Notes: generated by a model not told the origin, from the sequence alone. A stretch of 64,000 nucleotides of DNA from Hymenobacter gelipurpurascens (GCF_900187375.1 NZ_FYEW01000002.1:186001-250000), one strand, 5' to 3'; positions 27,451 to 37,697 are shown, numbered from the stretch's first letter. Made by a program: numbers and translations.

Positions 27451-27709
27451 ACATGCGAGGCACGTTATAGAAGTCCATTTCGCGCGGCTTTTCCTTAAGG
27501 TCATACAGTACACCTTCGGCCACTCCACGGCCAAATAAACTCAGGCCGGCATTAAACACGACCAAAGCCGCCGTACCGGCAGATACCCACTCGGTAGTAG
27601 AGGCACGGTTACGTTTTTTATCGGAAGCCCATTGGATCAGGCAGGCGCCTAGGCCAATTGTTAGCAGGCCGGCAGGGGCAAACGTGAGCCATTTTTCTTT
27701 GTGCGTCAT
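27449..27709 (-). CDS. small membrane protein of unknown function
   Basis: An 86-residue protein with two hydrophobic segments, at about 10-27 (FAPAGLLTIGLGACLIQW) and 40-58 (EWVSAGTAALVVFNAGLSLF). They are joined by a basic loop DKKRNR, and a charged tail ends in FYNVPRM. No family recognised. A start at ATG 27709 fits the positive-inside loop. It converges with the hydrolase gene across a 36-base hairpin. Confidence 0.7.
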   Translation of the reverse strand: MTHKEKWLTFAPAGLLTIGLGACLIQWASDKKRNRASTTEWVSAGTAALVVFNAGLSLFGRGVAEGVLYDLKEKPREMDFYNVPRM

Positions 27710-27784
27710 AGGAGTGTACGGTTGATTCCGGAGCAGAAGTGTGGGAGATAATTCTGGGGTTGATCAGCCCTGCAGATACAATCG

Positions 27785-27792
27785 TACCTTTG
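27785..27792 (+). promoter_or_regulatory. -7 box upstream of the 27861 gene
   Basis: TACCTTTG with a TTG 22 bases upstream (27760-27762), slightly longer spacing than usual. The leader to the ATG at 27861 would be about 60 bases and contains two TAGGCCA copies (27812, 27836). Confidence 0.45.
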
Positions 27793-27860
27793 CCCTCTAA
27801 TGTTTCGCCTAGGCCAGTTTCTTTTTGCGGCTATAGGCCACCCGCTGTTTTTTGCTTGCT

Positions 27861-28343
27861 ATGCCTTCTGCTTACGAACAACTTTTGCAAGCTGCCTTCC
27901 CGGTAGCCGCCGATGCTTCCCGCTTTCTGCAGGCCTCTACGATAGAGGCCTACACGGCTTTCCAGAAAGCCCCCCAGGCTGATATTGCTTTCCGCTTTGA
28001 GCGCGTGCGCCTGGGCGTTGCGCTGGCCCTGATGAAGCTGCTGGCCGACCTCGGCGATCATGAGGAAAGCCGCCGGGTGATGGATGTGCTGCATCGCGCC
28101 CTCAAAGCCCGCTCCGTTGCCGAGATTGATGCCACCATTACTAAAGAGGCCAAGGTGTTTGAGAAGCTCTACACCAACCTCTACGTGAATGAGGATGGCG
28201 AGCAGCTGCTAGGCCTATTTGAGCGCACCCTCGATGCCGACACGCAGCCCCTCATGGAGGAAGTCATTCAGGAAGCCTTGTACCTCTCATCAGAGCTCGA
28301 TTTCAGCCAAGATGAAGACGATGAGGACGAAGATAAAAACTAA
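27861..28343 (+). CDS. conserved-looking hypothetical helical protein with acidic tail
   Basis: A 160-residue protein with no signal or membrane segment. It is mostly helical by composition (many Ala/Leu/Glu), with a segment FRFERVRLGVALALMKLLADLGDHEES in the middle written here only by position (about 42-68). It ends in an extremely acidic run, DEDDEDEDKN. An in-frame TTG at 27852 would add three residues; the ATG is preferred. It converges with the SusD gene over a strong terminator. Function unknown. Confidence 0.7.
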   Translation: MPSAYEQLLQAAFPVAADASRFLQASTIEAYTAFQKAPQADIAFRFERVRLGVALALMKLLADLGDHEESRRVMDVLHRALKARSVAEIDATITKEAKVFEKLYTNLYVNEDGEQLLGLFERTLDADTQPLMEEVIQEALYLSSELDFSQDEDDEDEDKN

Positions 28344-28392
28344 CCTAGTGGCCTAGCCACCTTGCACTCCCATTGAACTCCCAAGCCACTAT

Positions 28393-28435
28393 AAACAAAA
28401 AGGCCGCAACGAATATCGTTGCGGCCTTTTTGTTT
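28393..28435. terminator. bidirectional terminator between 27861 gene and SusD
   Basis: Perfect 20-base arms, inner stem AAAAAGGCCGCAACGA / TCGTTGCGGCCTTTTT and outer AAAC / GTTT, with a three-base loop ATA. It sits between convergent genes. Confidence 0.9.
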
Positions 28436-28453
28436 GAGCACTATTGTCAAAAC

Positions 28454-29863
28454 CTAGTAACCAGGGTTCTGCACCAGTGTAGTATTCACGTTCGTTTCCC
28501 GGAAAGGAATCGGCAGCACCAGACGGTCGCTGGTGATGGGGTACGTGGTAGCGGGGTTGCTGCCGGTAGCTGGGATAAAGATATCCGTGCCCGTACGCTT
28601 CAGGTCATGAAGGCGGAAACCCTCGAAGGCCAGTTCCAACTGACGCTCCCGCAGAATAGAAGCCAGAGAGAGTTGAGCTGCTGTCAGGGGCGTAGCGCCC
28701 GAACGGTTACGAATGCGGTTGATGTCAGCTAGGGCCGTAACCAAATCACCGGCCCGGAAAGCTGCTTCAGCCCGGATCAAGTACATTTCAGCTAAGCGGA
28801 TAACTGGAATATTCTGACCGTAGGTGGTGTATTTGCCCGAGCGCAGTACACCGGCACGGGTACCAGTACCTACGTACAACAGCTGAGATTCACCCCGAGC
28901 ATCCGTAGGGCCATACTGTGCCGCGAAGGCTGGCAACACACGAATATCACCACGGCCAAGCTGGCCGATGCTGGCGAAGTGCGTAGCTAGGCCACTGTTG
29001 GAAGTACCAGCATTGTTCTGGTCGTTCTGCTGAATTTCCAGCAGCGTCTCCGACGTGTTACGCCCCGTGAAAACCGACTGCAGCGTCGGCGACAAGGTTT
29101 TGCCGCTATTCTTAATCACGTCATCGGCCATGAGGCCAGCCTGCACAAAATTGCTTTGCTGCAGGTACACGCGTGCCAACAAGGCCTTAGCGGTATAGCT
29201 GGATGCGCGAGTGCCGTTAGACTTTGGCAACAAATCAATAGCAGCCTTCAAGTCCGTAATAACCTGCGCGTATACCTGCTCTACTGTAGCACGAGGGGTC
29301 AGTACGGAGGCTTGCTCTACCGTTTTCACGGGCACCAGGTTAATGGGCACGCCCAATTGCGTGTTATTTCCACCCGCTTGGTACTGCTTGGCATACAGGC
29401 GCACCAGCTCAAAGTGCATATCGGCCCGAATAAAGCGAGCCTCGCCTTCGTACTGAGACTTCAGATCTTCATCAGTTACAACTGGCAGAGCATCAATGAT
29501 CAGGTTGGCCAGGTTGATGGCCTGATACGATGCGCGCCAGATGCCTTCGGCCGTAGCATTCTGCGCATTCGTGCTGCGCAAAGCCAACTGGCGATAGTTT
29601 GCGAAGGAGCCCTGGAAAGAGATGTAGTTGTCTACGGCCATCAGCTCTGGCACCAAAATAAGGTCGGTACCGTAGAGGTTCGGCGAATCCAGACGGGCGT
29701 ACATCCCTACCACGGCGCTGCCTACTTTATCCTCGGAGTTGAGAGCAGTAGTAGCATCTACCGATTGAAAAGGATCAATATCAAGCTGCTTGTCGCAAGC
29801 CACCAAACCCAGGCTGAGGCCCAGAGCAATAGCGACGGCAGAACGAGAGAATATGGTTTTCAT
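28454..29863 (-). CDS. RagB/SusD-family outer-membrane lipoprotein
   Basis: Surface lipoprotein that works with the adjacent SusC-type receptor to bind an oligomeric nutrient. The 469-residue protein has a lipoprotein signal ending LVAC (Cys23), followed by DKQLDIDPFQSV, a typical SusD mature start. It has the ASYQAINLANLIID-like TPR region and the C-terminal RERQLELAFEGFRLHDLKR motif that marks the family. Its start lies 20 bases after the SusC stop, so the two form an operon. No glycoside hydrolase or peptidase is next to the pair, so the nutrient cannot be inferred. Confidence 0.93.
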   Translation of the reverse strand: MKTIFSRSAVAIALGLSLGLVACDKQLDIDPFQSVDATTALNSEDKVGSAVVGMYARLDSPNLYGTDLILVPELMAVDNYISFQGSFANYRQLALRSTNAQNATAEGIWRASYQAINLANLIIDALPVVTDEDLKSQYEGEARFIRADMHFELVRLYAKQYQAGGNNTQLGVPINLVPVKTVEQASVLTPRATVEQVYAQVITDLKAAIDLLPKSNGTRASSYTAKALLARVYLQQSNFVQAGLMADDVIKNSGKTLSPTLQSVFTGRNTSETLLEIQQNDQNNAGTSNSGLATHFASIGQLGRGDIRVLPAFAAQYGPTDARGESQLLYVGTGTRAGVLRSGKYTTYGQNIPVIRLAEMYLIRAEAAFRAGDLVTALADINRIRNRSGATPLTAAQLSLASILRERQLELAFEGFRLHDLKRTGTDIFIPATGSNPATTYPITSDRLVLPIPFRETNVNTTLVQNPGY

Positions 29864-29883
29864 CAGAAAATAAAATCAGAAAG

Positions 29884-32850
29884 TTAGAAACCCACGTTGA
29901 TACCAGCCAGGAAGGTCTTGGCCAGCGGCGGCGTGTAGAAGTCGTGACCGATGAGGTAGTTAGCAGCTCCGAAAGCAGCTGTGTTTACCTCTGGATCGTA
30001 GCCATCATAGTTCGTTAGAGTGAACAGGTTCTGTGCTGACACATACACCCGTACCGACGCTATGCTGCCTTTCTTCACCAGGTCCTGGGGCAGGTTGTAG
30101 CCCAGGGTCACGTTCTTCACCCGGAAGAATGAGCCACCGGTTACCCAACGCGAAGACACTTGCGTACCGTTGCCGGCATACAGGCGCGGCTGTGGCACAT
30201 TCGTGTTGCGGTTGTCAGGCGTCCAGTAGTTCAGCTGGTCAACAGTCTGGTTATCGAAATAGTCCCCGTTTACTGACTGATACAGACCGGCTGCGTTGTA
30301 GATATCATTTCCATACACAAACTGGCCTAGCACGCTCAAATCAACACCTTTGAACGACAGGTTGTTGGTGATACCACCCGTGTATTTCGGGTTGGGGTCG
30401 CCTACAATCTGCAGAGCGGCAGTAGCAGCGTTGCTGGTGGTCGAGCCATCGGCGGCGTAGTACAGCGCATCACCGTTTTCAGGATCTACACCGGCATACT
30501 TGCGGCCGTAGAATACCCCGATCGGCTGGCCTTCGCGCACGCTACCCAGGTACTGGCTCTGGATAGGAGCAGCCAGCGACGTTACCTTGTTGCGGTTGAA
30601 CGATACGTTGAAGTTGGTGCTCCATTTAAACTCACCATCCAGGTTGCGCGTGTTCAAGGACACTTCCAGACCACGGTTCCGTAGTGAGCCTACGTTTTCC
30701 GTTACGCTGGTGTAGCCATTGCTGTACGAAAGCGGGCGGCTTAGCAGCAGCTCGCTGGTTTTCTTCTCATACACATCCACTTCACCCGAAATGCGGTTGT
30801 CGAAGAAGCCAAACTCCAGACCGATGTCGGTTTGGGCTGTGTTTTCCCAGCTCAGGTTGGGGTTGCCTACTACAGTGCTTGGTACAATACCCGCCTGATC
30901 GGCGTAGGCCAGTGCACCATACAGGTTGCGTGAGGCGAAGTTGCCGATTTCGGCGTTACCCGTCAGGCCGTAGCTGGCCCGCAGTTTCAGCAGGTTCAGG
31001 ATGGTGTTATCCTTCAGGAAAGCTTCTTCTGAAATAATCCAGCCCACCGAGCCCGCGCCGAACGTACCATAACGGTTGTTGGCACCGAAGCGCGAAGATC
31101 CGTCGCGGCGTACGCTACCCGAAATCAGGTACTTGCCCTGGAAACCATAGTTTACACGAGCGAAATACGATACGAAGGAGAATCCATCGCGCACGGAACC
31201 CGAACCAGCCGTTTTGATAGCGGCGCTGGCCACTCTCGTAAACTCTGGGTTCGGGAAGCCCCGGCCTTCCGCTGACGTTTCCTGCGCATCTGAGCGCTGG
31301 AACGAGAAACCGGCCAGTGCTTCAATGGAGTGGTCCTCACCGATGGTTTTGAGGTAGGTGGCGGTGTTGTTGGTGGTGTAGTTGATTACCTGGACCTGGT
31401 TGCTGTAGCCGTAGCCGGTGTTGCCACCATCCTGCGTGCCAGCGGCCCGGTAGATGTTTTCGTTCAGGTTCAGGAAGTCGGCGCCGGCTTCGGTGCGCAG
31501 CGTCAGATCCTTAATTGGTTTATAGTTCAGGTTGACGTTGCTGAACGAGCGATACGTACCAGCGCGGTTAGATCCTTTCTCCAGATCCAACAGGTTGTTG
31601 TAGTACAGCGTATTCTGGTTCAGCTGGCCCGTGGCAGGGTCAATTTTGGGCTGCAAAGGCGGCAGTGCATTCAGCTGAACGGGGTTCGAGAAGGCGTTGT
31701 CGTTTGGCGTCCGGTCGTTCACGGAGCGCGTCAAGGACAGGTTGAGGCCTACGCGCAGCTTCTCCGTGATAGAGTGGTCTAGGTTAATACGGGCGCTGCC
31801 CCGGCGGTAGCGGTTGCCGATGATGATACCGGTCTGGTCGTTGAAGGTCGTGCTCAGGTAGAAACGCGTCTTGGCGTCGCCGCCGCTCACGTTCAGATCG
31901 TACTGCGACACTTTGCCTTTGCGGAAAGGCTCGTCGCTCCAGCTCTGGTCGTAGGGCGAATCGTAGTCGAGGCCATTGCCTTCGAACTCTTCTCGGGCAT
32001 CGTAGCCTTCATTTTCGGCAGCTACCGTAAACAGCGCTTTGTACTGCTCAGCGTTCAGGAACTTCCGACGACGAGTAGTTTCGCTGGTACCTACATAGTA
32101 GCCCAGGTTCACCTTGGTCTGGCCCTGGCGGCCCTGCTTGGTAGTTACCAACACAACGCCGTTGGAAGCACGCGAACCGTAGATAGCCGAAGAAGCAGCA
32201 TCTTTCAGAATCGTAATCGACTCGATGTCGTTCGGGTTCAGGTCGGCCAGCGGGTTCAGAGGTTCCGTGTCAGAGCCTACGTCCTGCGACGTTACCGGAA
32301 TCCCGTCGATTACATACAGTGGCTGGTTGGAAGCCGTAACCGACGAAGAGCCACGAACCCGGATTTGCACGCCAGCACCCAGCTTACCCGAGGTCTGGTT
32401 GATTTGCACACCCGGCGTACGGCCCTGTATGGCCTGCTCGAAGCTAACAGTAGGCACGTTCTGTACGTCCTTGCTGCTGAGCTGCGTAACCGAGCCGGTT
32501 ACTTCTGACTTGGTTTGGCTACCGTAGCCCACAACTACCGCTTCGCCGAGCTCTGTAGCATTGCTTTTCAGCGTGACGGGCAAGGAGGTACGGTCGCCTA
32601 GTACCACATTCTGGGTTTCAAATCCAATTGAGCTAAGAACCAGAGTAGCTCCCGGCTGAACCGAGAGAGAGAATCCACCATTGGCATCGGTGCTGGTGCC
32701 GTTGGTAGTACCACGCTCCAGCACCGTTACGCCAGGCAGGCCCGTGCCGCTGGCATCCGTTACGCGCCCCGTTACGGCGCGCGTCTGGGCCACTGCAGTC
32801 GAAGCAAATGCCAATCCGCAGGTGAGAGGAATGAGGAAATGTTGTTTCAT
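29884..32850 (-). CDS. SusC/RagA-family TonB-linked outer-membrane receptor
   Basis: TonB-dependent transporter that imports the ligand held by its SusD partner. From the ATG at 32850 it has 988 residues: signal peptide MKQHFLIPLTCGLAFASTAVAQ, then a carboxypeptidase-regulatory-like domain (about 25-98). The TonB box and plug start at GEAVVVGYGS, with the SusC motif IRVRGSSSVTASNQPLYVIDGIP near 155-178 and ILKDAASSAIYGSRASNGVVLVTTKQG after it. The rest is a beta-barrel ending FLAGINVGF with a terminal aromatic residue. An in-frame extension to 32982 lacks signal-peptide character and overlaps the promoter. Confidence 0.94.
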   Translation of the reverse strand: MKQHFLIPLTCGLAFASTAVAQTRAVTGRVTDASGTGLPGVTVLERGTTNGTSTDANGGFSLSVQPGATLVLSSIGFETQNVVLGDRTSLPVTLKSNATELGEAVVVGYGSQTKSEVTGSVTQLSSKDVQNVPTVSFEQAIQGRTPGVQINQTSGKLGAGVQIRVRGSSSVTASNQPLYVIDGIPVTSQDVGSDTEPLNPLADLNPNDIESITILKDAASSAIYGSRASNGVVLVTTKQGRQGQTKVNLGYYVGTSETTRRRKFLNAEQYKALFTVAAENEGYDAREEFEGNGLDYDSPYDQSWSDEPFRKGKVSQYDLNVSGGDAKTRFYLSTTFNDQTGIIIGNRYRRGSARINLDHSITEKLRVGLNLSLTRSVNDRTPNDNAFSNPVQLNALPPLQPKIDPATGQLNQNTLYYNNLLDLEKGSNRAGTYRSFSNVNLNYKPIKDLTLRTEAGADFLNLNENIYRAAGTQDGGNTGYGYSNQVQVINYTTNNTATYLKTIGEDHSIEALAGFSFQRSDAQETSAEGRGFPNPEFTRVASAAIKTAGSGSVRDGFSFVSYFARVNYGFQGKYLISGSVRRDGSSRFGANNRYGTFGAGSVGWIISEEAFLKDNTILNLLKLRASYGLTGNAEIGNFASRNLYGALAYADQAGIVPSTVVGNPNLSWENTAQTDIGLEFGFFDNRISGEVDVYEKKTSELLLSRPLSYSNGYTSVTENVGSLRNRGLEVSLNTRNLDGEFKWSTNFNVSFNRNKVTSLAAPIQSQYLGSVREGQPIGVFYGRKYAGVDPENGDALYYAADGSTTSNAATAALQIVGDPNPKYTGGITNNLSFKGVDLSVLGQFVYGNDIYNAAGLYQSVNGDYFDNQTVDQLNYWTPDNRNTNVPQPRLYAGNGTQVSSRWVTGGSFFRVKNVTLGYNLPQDLVKKGSIASVRVYVSAQNLFTLTNYDGYDPEVNTAAFGAANYLIGHDFYTPPLAKTFLAGINVGF

Positions 32851-33277
32851 ACAATCTAGACCTGTAGGCCGATTAGAGTGAAAATTGACCAGCAAAAAAA
32901 CGCTGGTACTGTAAAGTAAAAGAAGGATATCCTCTACTGATTGCAGTTCGCAAATTAAGGACAAACCTAGGAAAGCCGCCACTTATTTCAAGATTCCCTT
33001 TTTTTTCAGGGGTTTATCGTGAAATTCGTAACTAAAGCAAATTACACTATTCGTCTAATACTTTTAGTTTTACTACCGGCATAAGTTATTCTTTAGCATT
33101 TTCCGACCCAAAACTGCCTGTTGCCAGCCCACATCGGCATAGCTACCGCTTTAGCTCTGCCTAGGCCACTCTTGCACCTCCCATATTGGTTTTGCCCCGC
33201 CCTGCTGACTACCTTTACCAGCGCGGCCCTTTGCAGAAAGAGCGCTGCTGGACTATTTCCGCCTATTCTACTTGTGA
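32851..33277. other. divergent region between SusC and ribonuclease D genes
   Basis: A 427-base gap without a supported gene. It contains the SusC promoter, a small leader hairpin ACCAGC / GCTGGT at 32887-32907, and A/T-rich sequence at about 32985-33100. One CTAGGCCACT copy lies at 33161. TTG (33186-33188), 21 bases, then TACCTTTA (33210-33217) is a possible promoter for ribonuclease D. Confidence 0.55.
32962..32991 (-). promoter_or_regulatory. promoter of the 29884-32850 SusC/SusD operon
   Basis: On the minus strand TTG (32991-32989), 19 bases, then TAGGTTTG (32969-32962): a good -33/-7 match. The predicted leader to the ATG is about 105 bases and includes a small hairpin. Confidence 0.65.
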
Positions 33278-34447
33278 ATGCCTGATCTCCACTACCTGAC
33301 CACCGCCGCGCAGGTGCAGCAGCTTGCCGATGCGTTGCGCAACTCCCCTCGTATCGCCATCGATCTGGAATTTGACGATATGCGCCACCGTTACGGGCGT
33401 AACCTGGCGCTGATCCAGCTCTTCGATGGCCAGACAGCTTACCTGCTTGATCCGCTTCCACTCACCAACCCAGCGCATGAGCTGGAGCCGTTGTGGGCAA
33501 TCCTGCGTGACCCCGCCGTGGAGAAGATTTTCCACAGCTGCAAGTCAGATATTCTGCTGCTTGATGAACTCTACAGTGTGCATGTTCGTCACATCACCGA
33601 TACTAGTGTACAATATACATTGTTAGCAGAAGCCGACAATAATATTTCGCTAGGAAGATTGATTCAGAGCGAGTTAGGCATTGAAGTAGACAAAGGCGAG
33701 CAAAAATCAAACTGGCTGAAACGTCCGCTTACGGAGGCCCAGAAGGAGTACGCCGCCAATGATGTAATCTACCTATTTGAGCTGGCCGACCGCCTGAGCG
33801 CCAAGCTGGCCGCCTTGGGCCGCACAGAATGGGCGGAGCAGGAAAATGCTGCGCTGGAGGAAGTGCGCTATGTGCGCGATGAGCGCCCCTACATGCGCAA
33901 TGCCGGCAAATTCCGGATTCTGCCCAACGAGCTGCCCTTGTTCCGCGACCTATACATGCTCCGCGACCAAGTGGCCCGTGAGCTGGACCGGCCGCCCTAC
34001 ATGATCTTTGCTAACGAGCGCCTGGCCGAGCTGGTGCGCGACACTCCTCGCTCTGCTAACGACTGGAAGAACGCCCGTGGTCTGCACCCCGAGCTCAAGC
34101 GTACTCCCTATATTGACCAGCTGGTAGCGCTTTCCCCGGAAAACTTTGTGGCGCGCCCCGAGCCGCCCCAGACCGGCGAGCAGCGCCGGTTTCCGTTCCG
34201 TCGGCGCCTCTCCGGCGAAAAAGCAGCCCAGGCCGATGCCCGCGAGCAATTGCTCATGCAACTGAAAACGCACATCACAACGGATGTGAATGGCTTTGTG
34301 GCTAACCTGGTCTTGTCCAACCGGCTCATTGCTGATATAGTAGAAATGGGGGCAGAACAAACGCTCCGCCCTTGGCAGAAAGCCATCCTGCGCGAAGCTG
34401 CCCAAAGCCACAACCTCGACTACTCTCTGATTTCAGCGCCTTTCTAG
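33278..34447 (+). CDS. rnd: ribonuclease D-like 3'-5' exonuclease
   Basis: DEDD-family exoribonuclease that trims tRNA and other RNA 3' ends. The 389-residue protein has exonuclease motif I with D29 and E31 (AIDLEFDD), motif II in HSCKSDILLL, and motif III YAANDV (Y-x3-D). QKSNWLKRPLTEAQ precedes motif III, as in true RNase D. The second half contains an HRDC-like domain (about 210-290) and a further C-terminal domain. The length fits RNase D. No operon partner. A terminator shared with aceA follows. Confidence 0.92.
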   Translation: MPDLHYLTTAAQVQQLADALRNSPRIAIDLEFDDMRHRYGRNLALIQLFDGQTAYLLDPLPLTNPAHELEPLWAILRDPAVEKIFHSCKSDILLLDELYSVHVRHITDTSVQYTLLAEADNNISLGRLIQSELGIEVDKGEQKSNWLKRPLTEAQKEYAANDVIYLFELADRLSAKLAALGRTEWAEQENAALEEVRYVRDERPYMRNAGKFRILPNELPLFRDLYMLRDQVARELDRPPYMIFANERLAELVRDTPRSANDWKNARGLHPELKRTPYIDQLVALSPENFVARPEPPQTGEQRRFPFRRRLSGEKAAQADAREQLLMQLKTHITTDVNGFVANLVLSNRLIADIVEMGAEQTLRPWQKAILREAAQSHNLDYSLISAPF

Positions 34448-34469
34448 GCTAGTAACATAAGCCCGAAGC

Positions 34470-34503
34470 GCAAATAGCCCCAACGATTGTTGGGGCTATT
34501 TGC
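34470..34503. terminator. bidirectional terminator between rnd and aceA
   Basis: Perfect 15-base arms GCAAATAGCCCCAAC / GTTGGGGCTATTTGC, loop GATT, followed by ATTTTAA. It lies 22 bases after rnd and 25 bases beyond the aceA stop. Confidence 0.85.
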
Positions 34504-34528
34504 ATTTTAAAAGAGGCCTAGGCCAGTA

Positions 34529-35815
34529 TTAGTGCTGAAATTGAGCTTCCTCGGTAGAGCCCACCAGCGCGCCTGTGCTGGATTTGCCGGCCGACACGAT
34601 GTTCTGCACTGCATCAAAGTAGCCAGTGCCCACAAACGCTTGGTGCTTCACGGCCTTGAAACCCTGCTTCTGCAGCGCAAACTCGCGCTCCTGCAGCTCC
34701 GAGTAGCCAGCCATGCCCCGGTCGCGGTAGGCCACGGCTAGCTCGAACATGCTAGTATTGAGGGCATGGAAACCGGCTAGCGTGATGAACTGGAACCGGT
34801 AGCCCATGGCCGCCAGCTCTTCCCGGAAGGTTTCCATCTGCTCTTTGCTGAGCTTGCTGGCCCAGTTGAACGAAGGAGAACAGTTGTAGGCCAGTAGCTT
34901 ACCGGGAAATTTGGCATGAATGGCTTCGGCGAACTGCCGGGCCTGGCCTAGGTCGGGCGTGGAAGTTTCCATCCAGATCAGGTCGGCGTAGGGCGCGTAG
35001 GCCAGTCCGCGGGCAATGCCGGCTTCTACACCGCACCGCACCCGGTAAAACCCTTCGGGGGTGCGCTCAGCTTCCTGCAGAATGAAAGGCCGGTCGCGCT
35101 CATCTACGTCGGCCGTGAGTAGGTCGGCGGCATCGGCATCGGTACGGGCCACAATGAGGGTAGGCACACCTAGTACATCGGCAGCCAGCCGCGCCGCTAC
35201 CAGCTTGTTAATGGCCTCTTGCGTAGGCACTAGCACTTTGCCGCCCAGGTGCCCGCACTTCTTGGCCGACGAAAGCTGATCCTCAAAGTGCACGCCCGCG
35301 GCACCGGCTTCAATCATCATCTTCATCAACTCAAAGGCATTCAAGTTGCCCCCGAAACCGGCTTCGGCATCGGCTACAATCGGGGCCATCCAATGCACAT
35401 TGCCCTCTCCCGAAACACTCTGAATCTGGTCGGCACGCAGCAGCGCGTTGTTGATGCGCTTTACCACGGCCGGCACACTGTCGGCGGGGTACAGGCTTTG
35501 GTCGGGGTACATGTGGCCGGCGTTGTTGGCATCGGCCGCTACCTGCCAGCCGCTGAGGTAGATGGCCTGGAGGCCCGCCTGTACTTCCTGAATGGCCTGG
35601 TTGCCGGTGAGGGCGCCTAGGCCACTTACATAGCTTTCCGTGTGCAGCAACTTCCACAGCCGCTCAGCACCTTGCCGGGCCAGCGAATACTCAATCTGGA
35701 CGGAGCCGCGCAGTTTCAGGACATCGGCGGCAGTGTAAGGACGCGCTATACCGCTCCAGCGCGGATTTGTGGCCCAGTCTTGTTGCAATGCGGTAATGCG
35801 GTCCTGCTTGTTCAT
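34529..35815 (-). CDS. aceA: isocitrate lyase
   Basis: Splits isocitrate to glyoxylate and succinate, the first step of the glyoxylate shunt, used for growth on acetate or fatty acids. The 428-residue protein has the catalytic KKCGH at 185-189, the DAEAGFGG metal-site region near 149-156, and FEDQLSSA before the catalytic loop. The length matches the shorter bacterial type. It lies 134 bases downstream of aceB, which supplies the second enzyme of the shunt, and is probably in the same transcript. Regulation is likely through the ScfR-like gene upstream of aceB. Confidence 0.96.
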   Translation of the reverse strand: MNKQDRITALQQDWATNPRWSGIARPYTAADVLKLRGSVQIEYSLARQGAERLWKLLHTESYVSGLGALTGNQAIQEVQAGLQAIYLSGWQVAADANNAGHMYPDQSLYPADSVPAVVKRINNALLRADQIQSVSGEGNVHWMAPIVADAEAGFGGNLNAFELMKMMIEAGAAGVHFEDQLSSAKKCGHLGGKVLVPTQEAINKLVAARLAADVLGVPTLIVARTDADAADLLTADVDERDRPFILQEAERTPEGFYRVRCGVEAGIARGLAYAPYADLIWMETSTPDLGQARQFAEAIHAKFPGKLLAYNCSPSFNWASKLSKEQMETFREELAAMGYRFQFITLAGFHALNTSMFELAVAYRDRGMAGYSELQEREFALQKQGFKAVKHQAFVGTGYFDAVQNIVSAGKSSTGALVGSTEEAQFQH

Positions 35816-35949
35816 GGGAGTAAGGGTTGAATGGATGTTGAGTTGAGGGCAAGGCTCTGCCAGGCCAGCTAAAAAAGTGGCCTAGAGCAAGCATAATGAA
35901 GTAAAAGGGAGAGGCTAGGGCGCGGGAAACGCAGGGCCCGCTTTCCTCT

Positions 35950-37581
35950 CTAGGCCAGTTGGTCGTAGGCCGGCACCGTCAGAAACTCGATGAATTTTTC
36001 ACTCATCACGAGCTTATCAAAGAGGCGGGCGGCCTCCAGGTAGCGGCCGGTGGCGTAGGCCTCATCTCCTACCAACGCCTTGATTTTCTCCAGCTGCCCT
36101 GGCACCAAAGAGCGGTACAGCTCCACCGTCACGGGTCGGCCATCCTCCAGCGTGGTACCGGGCGTGTGCACCCACTGCCACACCTGCGCCCGGCTGATTT
36201 CGGCAGTGGCAGCGTCTTCCATCAGATTATAAATCGGGACGCAGCCGTTGCCACGTAACCACGATTCGAGGTATTGCACGGCCACATCAATATTGAGCTT
36301 CAGGCCTTCTTCCGTGATGTGGCCTACGGGCGCTTTCAGCAGATCCGCGGCCGACACGTGGAGGTCTTCGCGCTTGTTCTCAATCTGATTGGGCTGGGGC
36401 ATTAGCTCATCGAATACGGCCATAGCCACCGGTACCAGGCCGGGGTGCGCCACCCAAGTGCCGTCGTGGCCGTTGCGGGCCTCGCGTACTTTGTCCTGCC
36501 GAACTTTCTCCAACGCCGCCTCATTGGCTTCGGGGTCGTTTTTGATGGGAATCTGGGCGGCCATTCCTCCCATGGCGTGCACGCCGCGCTTGTGGCAGGT
36601 CTGAATCACGAGCTGCGAATAAGCCGCCATAAACGGCACCGACATCGTCACTTCAGCGCGGTTCGGAAGGCGAAACTCCGACTTCAGGCCAAGCCGCTTG
36701 ATGTAGCTGAAAATATAGTCCCAGCGGCCGCAGTTCAAGCCGGCGGAATGCTCACGCAGCTCATACAGGATTTCGTTGAGCTCGAAAGCGGCCGGCAGCG
36801 TTTCAACCAGCACGGTGGCTTTAATTGTGCACTTCGGCATTTTTAATGACCATTGGGCAAAGCCAAATACGTCGTTCCAGAGGCGCGCTTCCAGGTGGCT
36901 TTCCAGCTTGGGCAGGTAGAAATAAGGCGCCGTGCCTTGGGCGCATAGCTCGTGGGCGTTGTGAAAAAAGTACAGCCCGAAATCGAACAGCGCCCCGCTC
37001 ACTGGCTCACCGTCTACCAGCATGTGCTTTTCCAGCAGGTGCCAGCCGCGGGGGCGCACCATTAGTACAGCGGTTTTCTCGTTCAGCTTATACTCTTTCT
37101 GCGGCGTGGAAACCGAAATAGTCCGTCGCACCGCGTCGCGTAGGTTGCGCTGGCCCTCCACCACGTTGGCCCAGGTAGGCGAGTTAGAATCCTCTAGATC
37201 AGCCATGAACACCTTGGCCCCGGAGTTCAAGGCATTGATAATCATTTTGCGCTCTACCGGGCCGGTTATTTCCACGCGGCGGTCCTGCAGATCCGGCGGG
37301 ATGGGCGCCACTGTCCATGGCTTCTCCCGGATGAGGCGGGTTTCGGGCAGAAAGTCAGGCAGGATGCCAGCCTCTAGCTCCTGTTGCCGCACTTCCCTTC
37401 GAGCCAGCAGTTGCTGCCGTGTCTGGTCGAAGCGGCGGTGTAGTTCCGCCACAAACGCCAGGGCCGAAGGGGTCAGGATTCCCGCGTATTCGAGCGAATA
37501 ATCGCCTAGTATTTTGACGCGCTCCGGAGTCAGGTACTTGGCTGGCTTTACTGCCAATTCGGGTTCACTAAAAGGAGACAT
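35950..37581 (-). CDS. aceB: malate synthase A
   Basis: Condenses glyoxylate with acetyl-CoA to malate. The 543-residue protein is of the A type. Motifs include [15 protein letters not shown] (about 129-143), [12 protein letters not shown] (about 175-186) with a catalytic Arg, the signature [15 protein letters not shown] (about 279-293), and GMAAQIP further on. The gene has its own promoter, overlapped by a palindrome that is a probable operator, and it is read divergently from the regulator at 37924. aceA follows on the same strand. Confidence 0.96.
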   Translation of the reverse strand: MSPFSEPELAVKPAKYLTPERVKILGDYSLEYAGILTPSALAFVAELHRRFDQTRQQLLARREVRQQELEAGILPDFLPETRLIREKPWTVAPIPPDLQDRRVEITGPVERKMIINALNSGAKVFMADLEDSNSPTWANVVEGQRNLRDAVRRTISVSTPQKEYKLNEKTAVLMVRPRGWHLLEKHMLVDGEPVSGALFDFGLYFFHNAHELCAQGTAPYFYLPKLESHLEARLWNDVFGFAQWSLKMPKCTIKATVLVETLPAAFELNEILYELREHSAGLNCGRWDYIFSYIKRLGLKSEFRLPNRAEVTMSVPFMAAYSQLVIQTCHKRGVHAMGGMAAQIPIKNDPEANEAALEKVRQDKVREARNGHDGTWVAHPGLVPVAMAVFDELMPQPNQIENKREDLHVSAADLLKAPVGHITEEGLKLNIDVAVQYLESWLRGNGCVPIYNLMEDAATAEISRAQVWQWVHTPGTTLEDGRPVTVELYRSLVPGQLEKIKALVGDEAYATGRYLEAARLFDKLVMSEKFIEFLTVPAYDQLA

Positions 37582-37632
37582 ACGCTACAAGTTGGAAGTG
37601 GCTGAATAAGAACCTTTTCAGATTATCTATTC

Positions 37633-37663
37633 CAAACATACGTAAGCGAATTTCAAATAACAA
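37633..37663 (-). promoter_or_regulatory. aceB promoter
   Basis: On the minus strand TTG (37663-37661), 20 bases, then TATGTTTG (37640-37633). The leader to the aceB ATG would be about 45-50 bases. Confidence 0.65.
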
Positions 37664-37697
37664 GCGAATATTCGCTAAATATTTAAAATCGCTAACC
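37644..37697. promoter_or_regulatory. candidate operator: palindrome AGCGAATATTCGCT with flanking half-sites
   Basis: A perfect 14-base palindrome, AGCGAATATTCGCT, at 37663-37676, abutting the -33 element of the aceB promoter. A half-site (AAGCGAATTT, 37644-37653) lies inside the spacer, and TCGCTAA lies at 37690-37696. The position is what is expected for repression of aceBA, and the adjacent divergent HTH gene is the obvious candidate binder. That link is inference. Confidence 0.6.

Noticed and set aside
28454..32850. Calling the SusC/SusD pair a polysaccharide utilisation locus.
   Set aside because: No glycoside hydrolase, lyase or regulator lies beside it, and SusC/D pairs also import peptides and other compounds.
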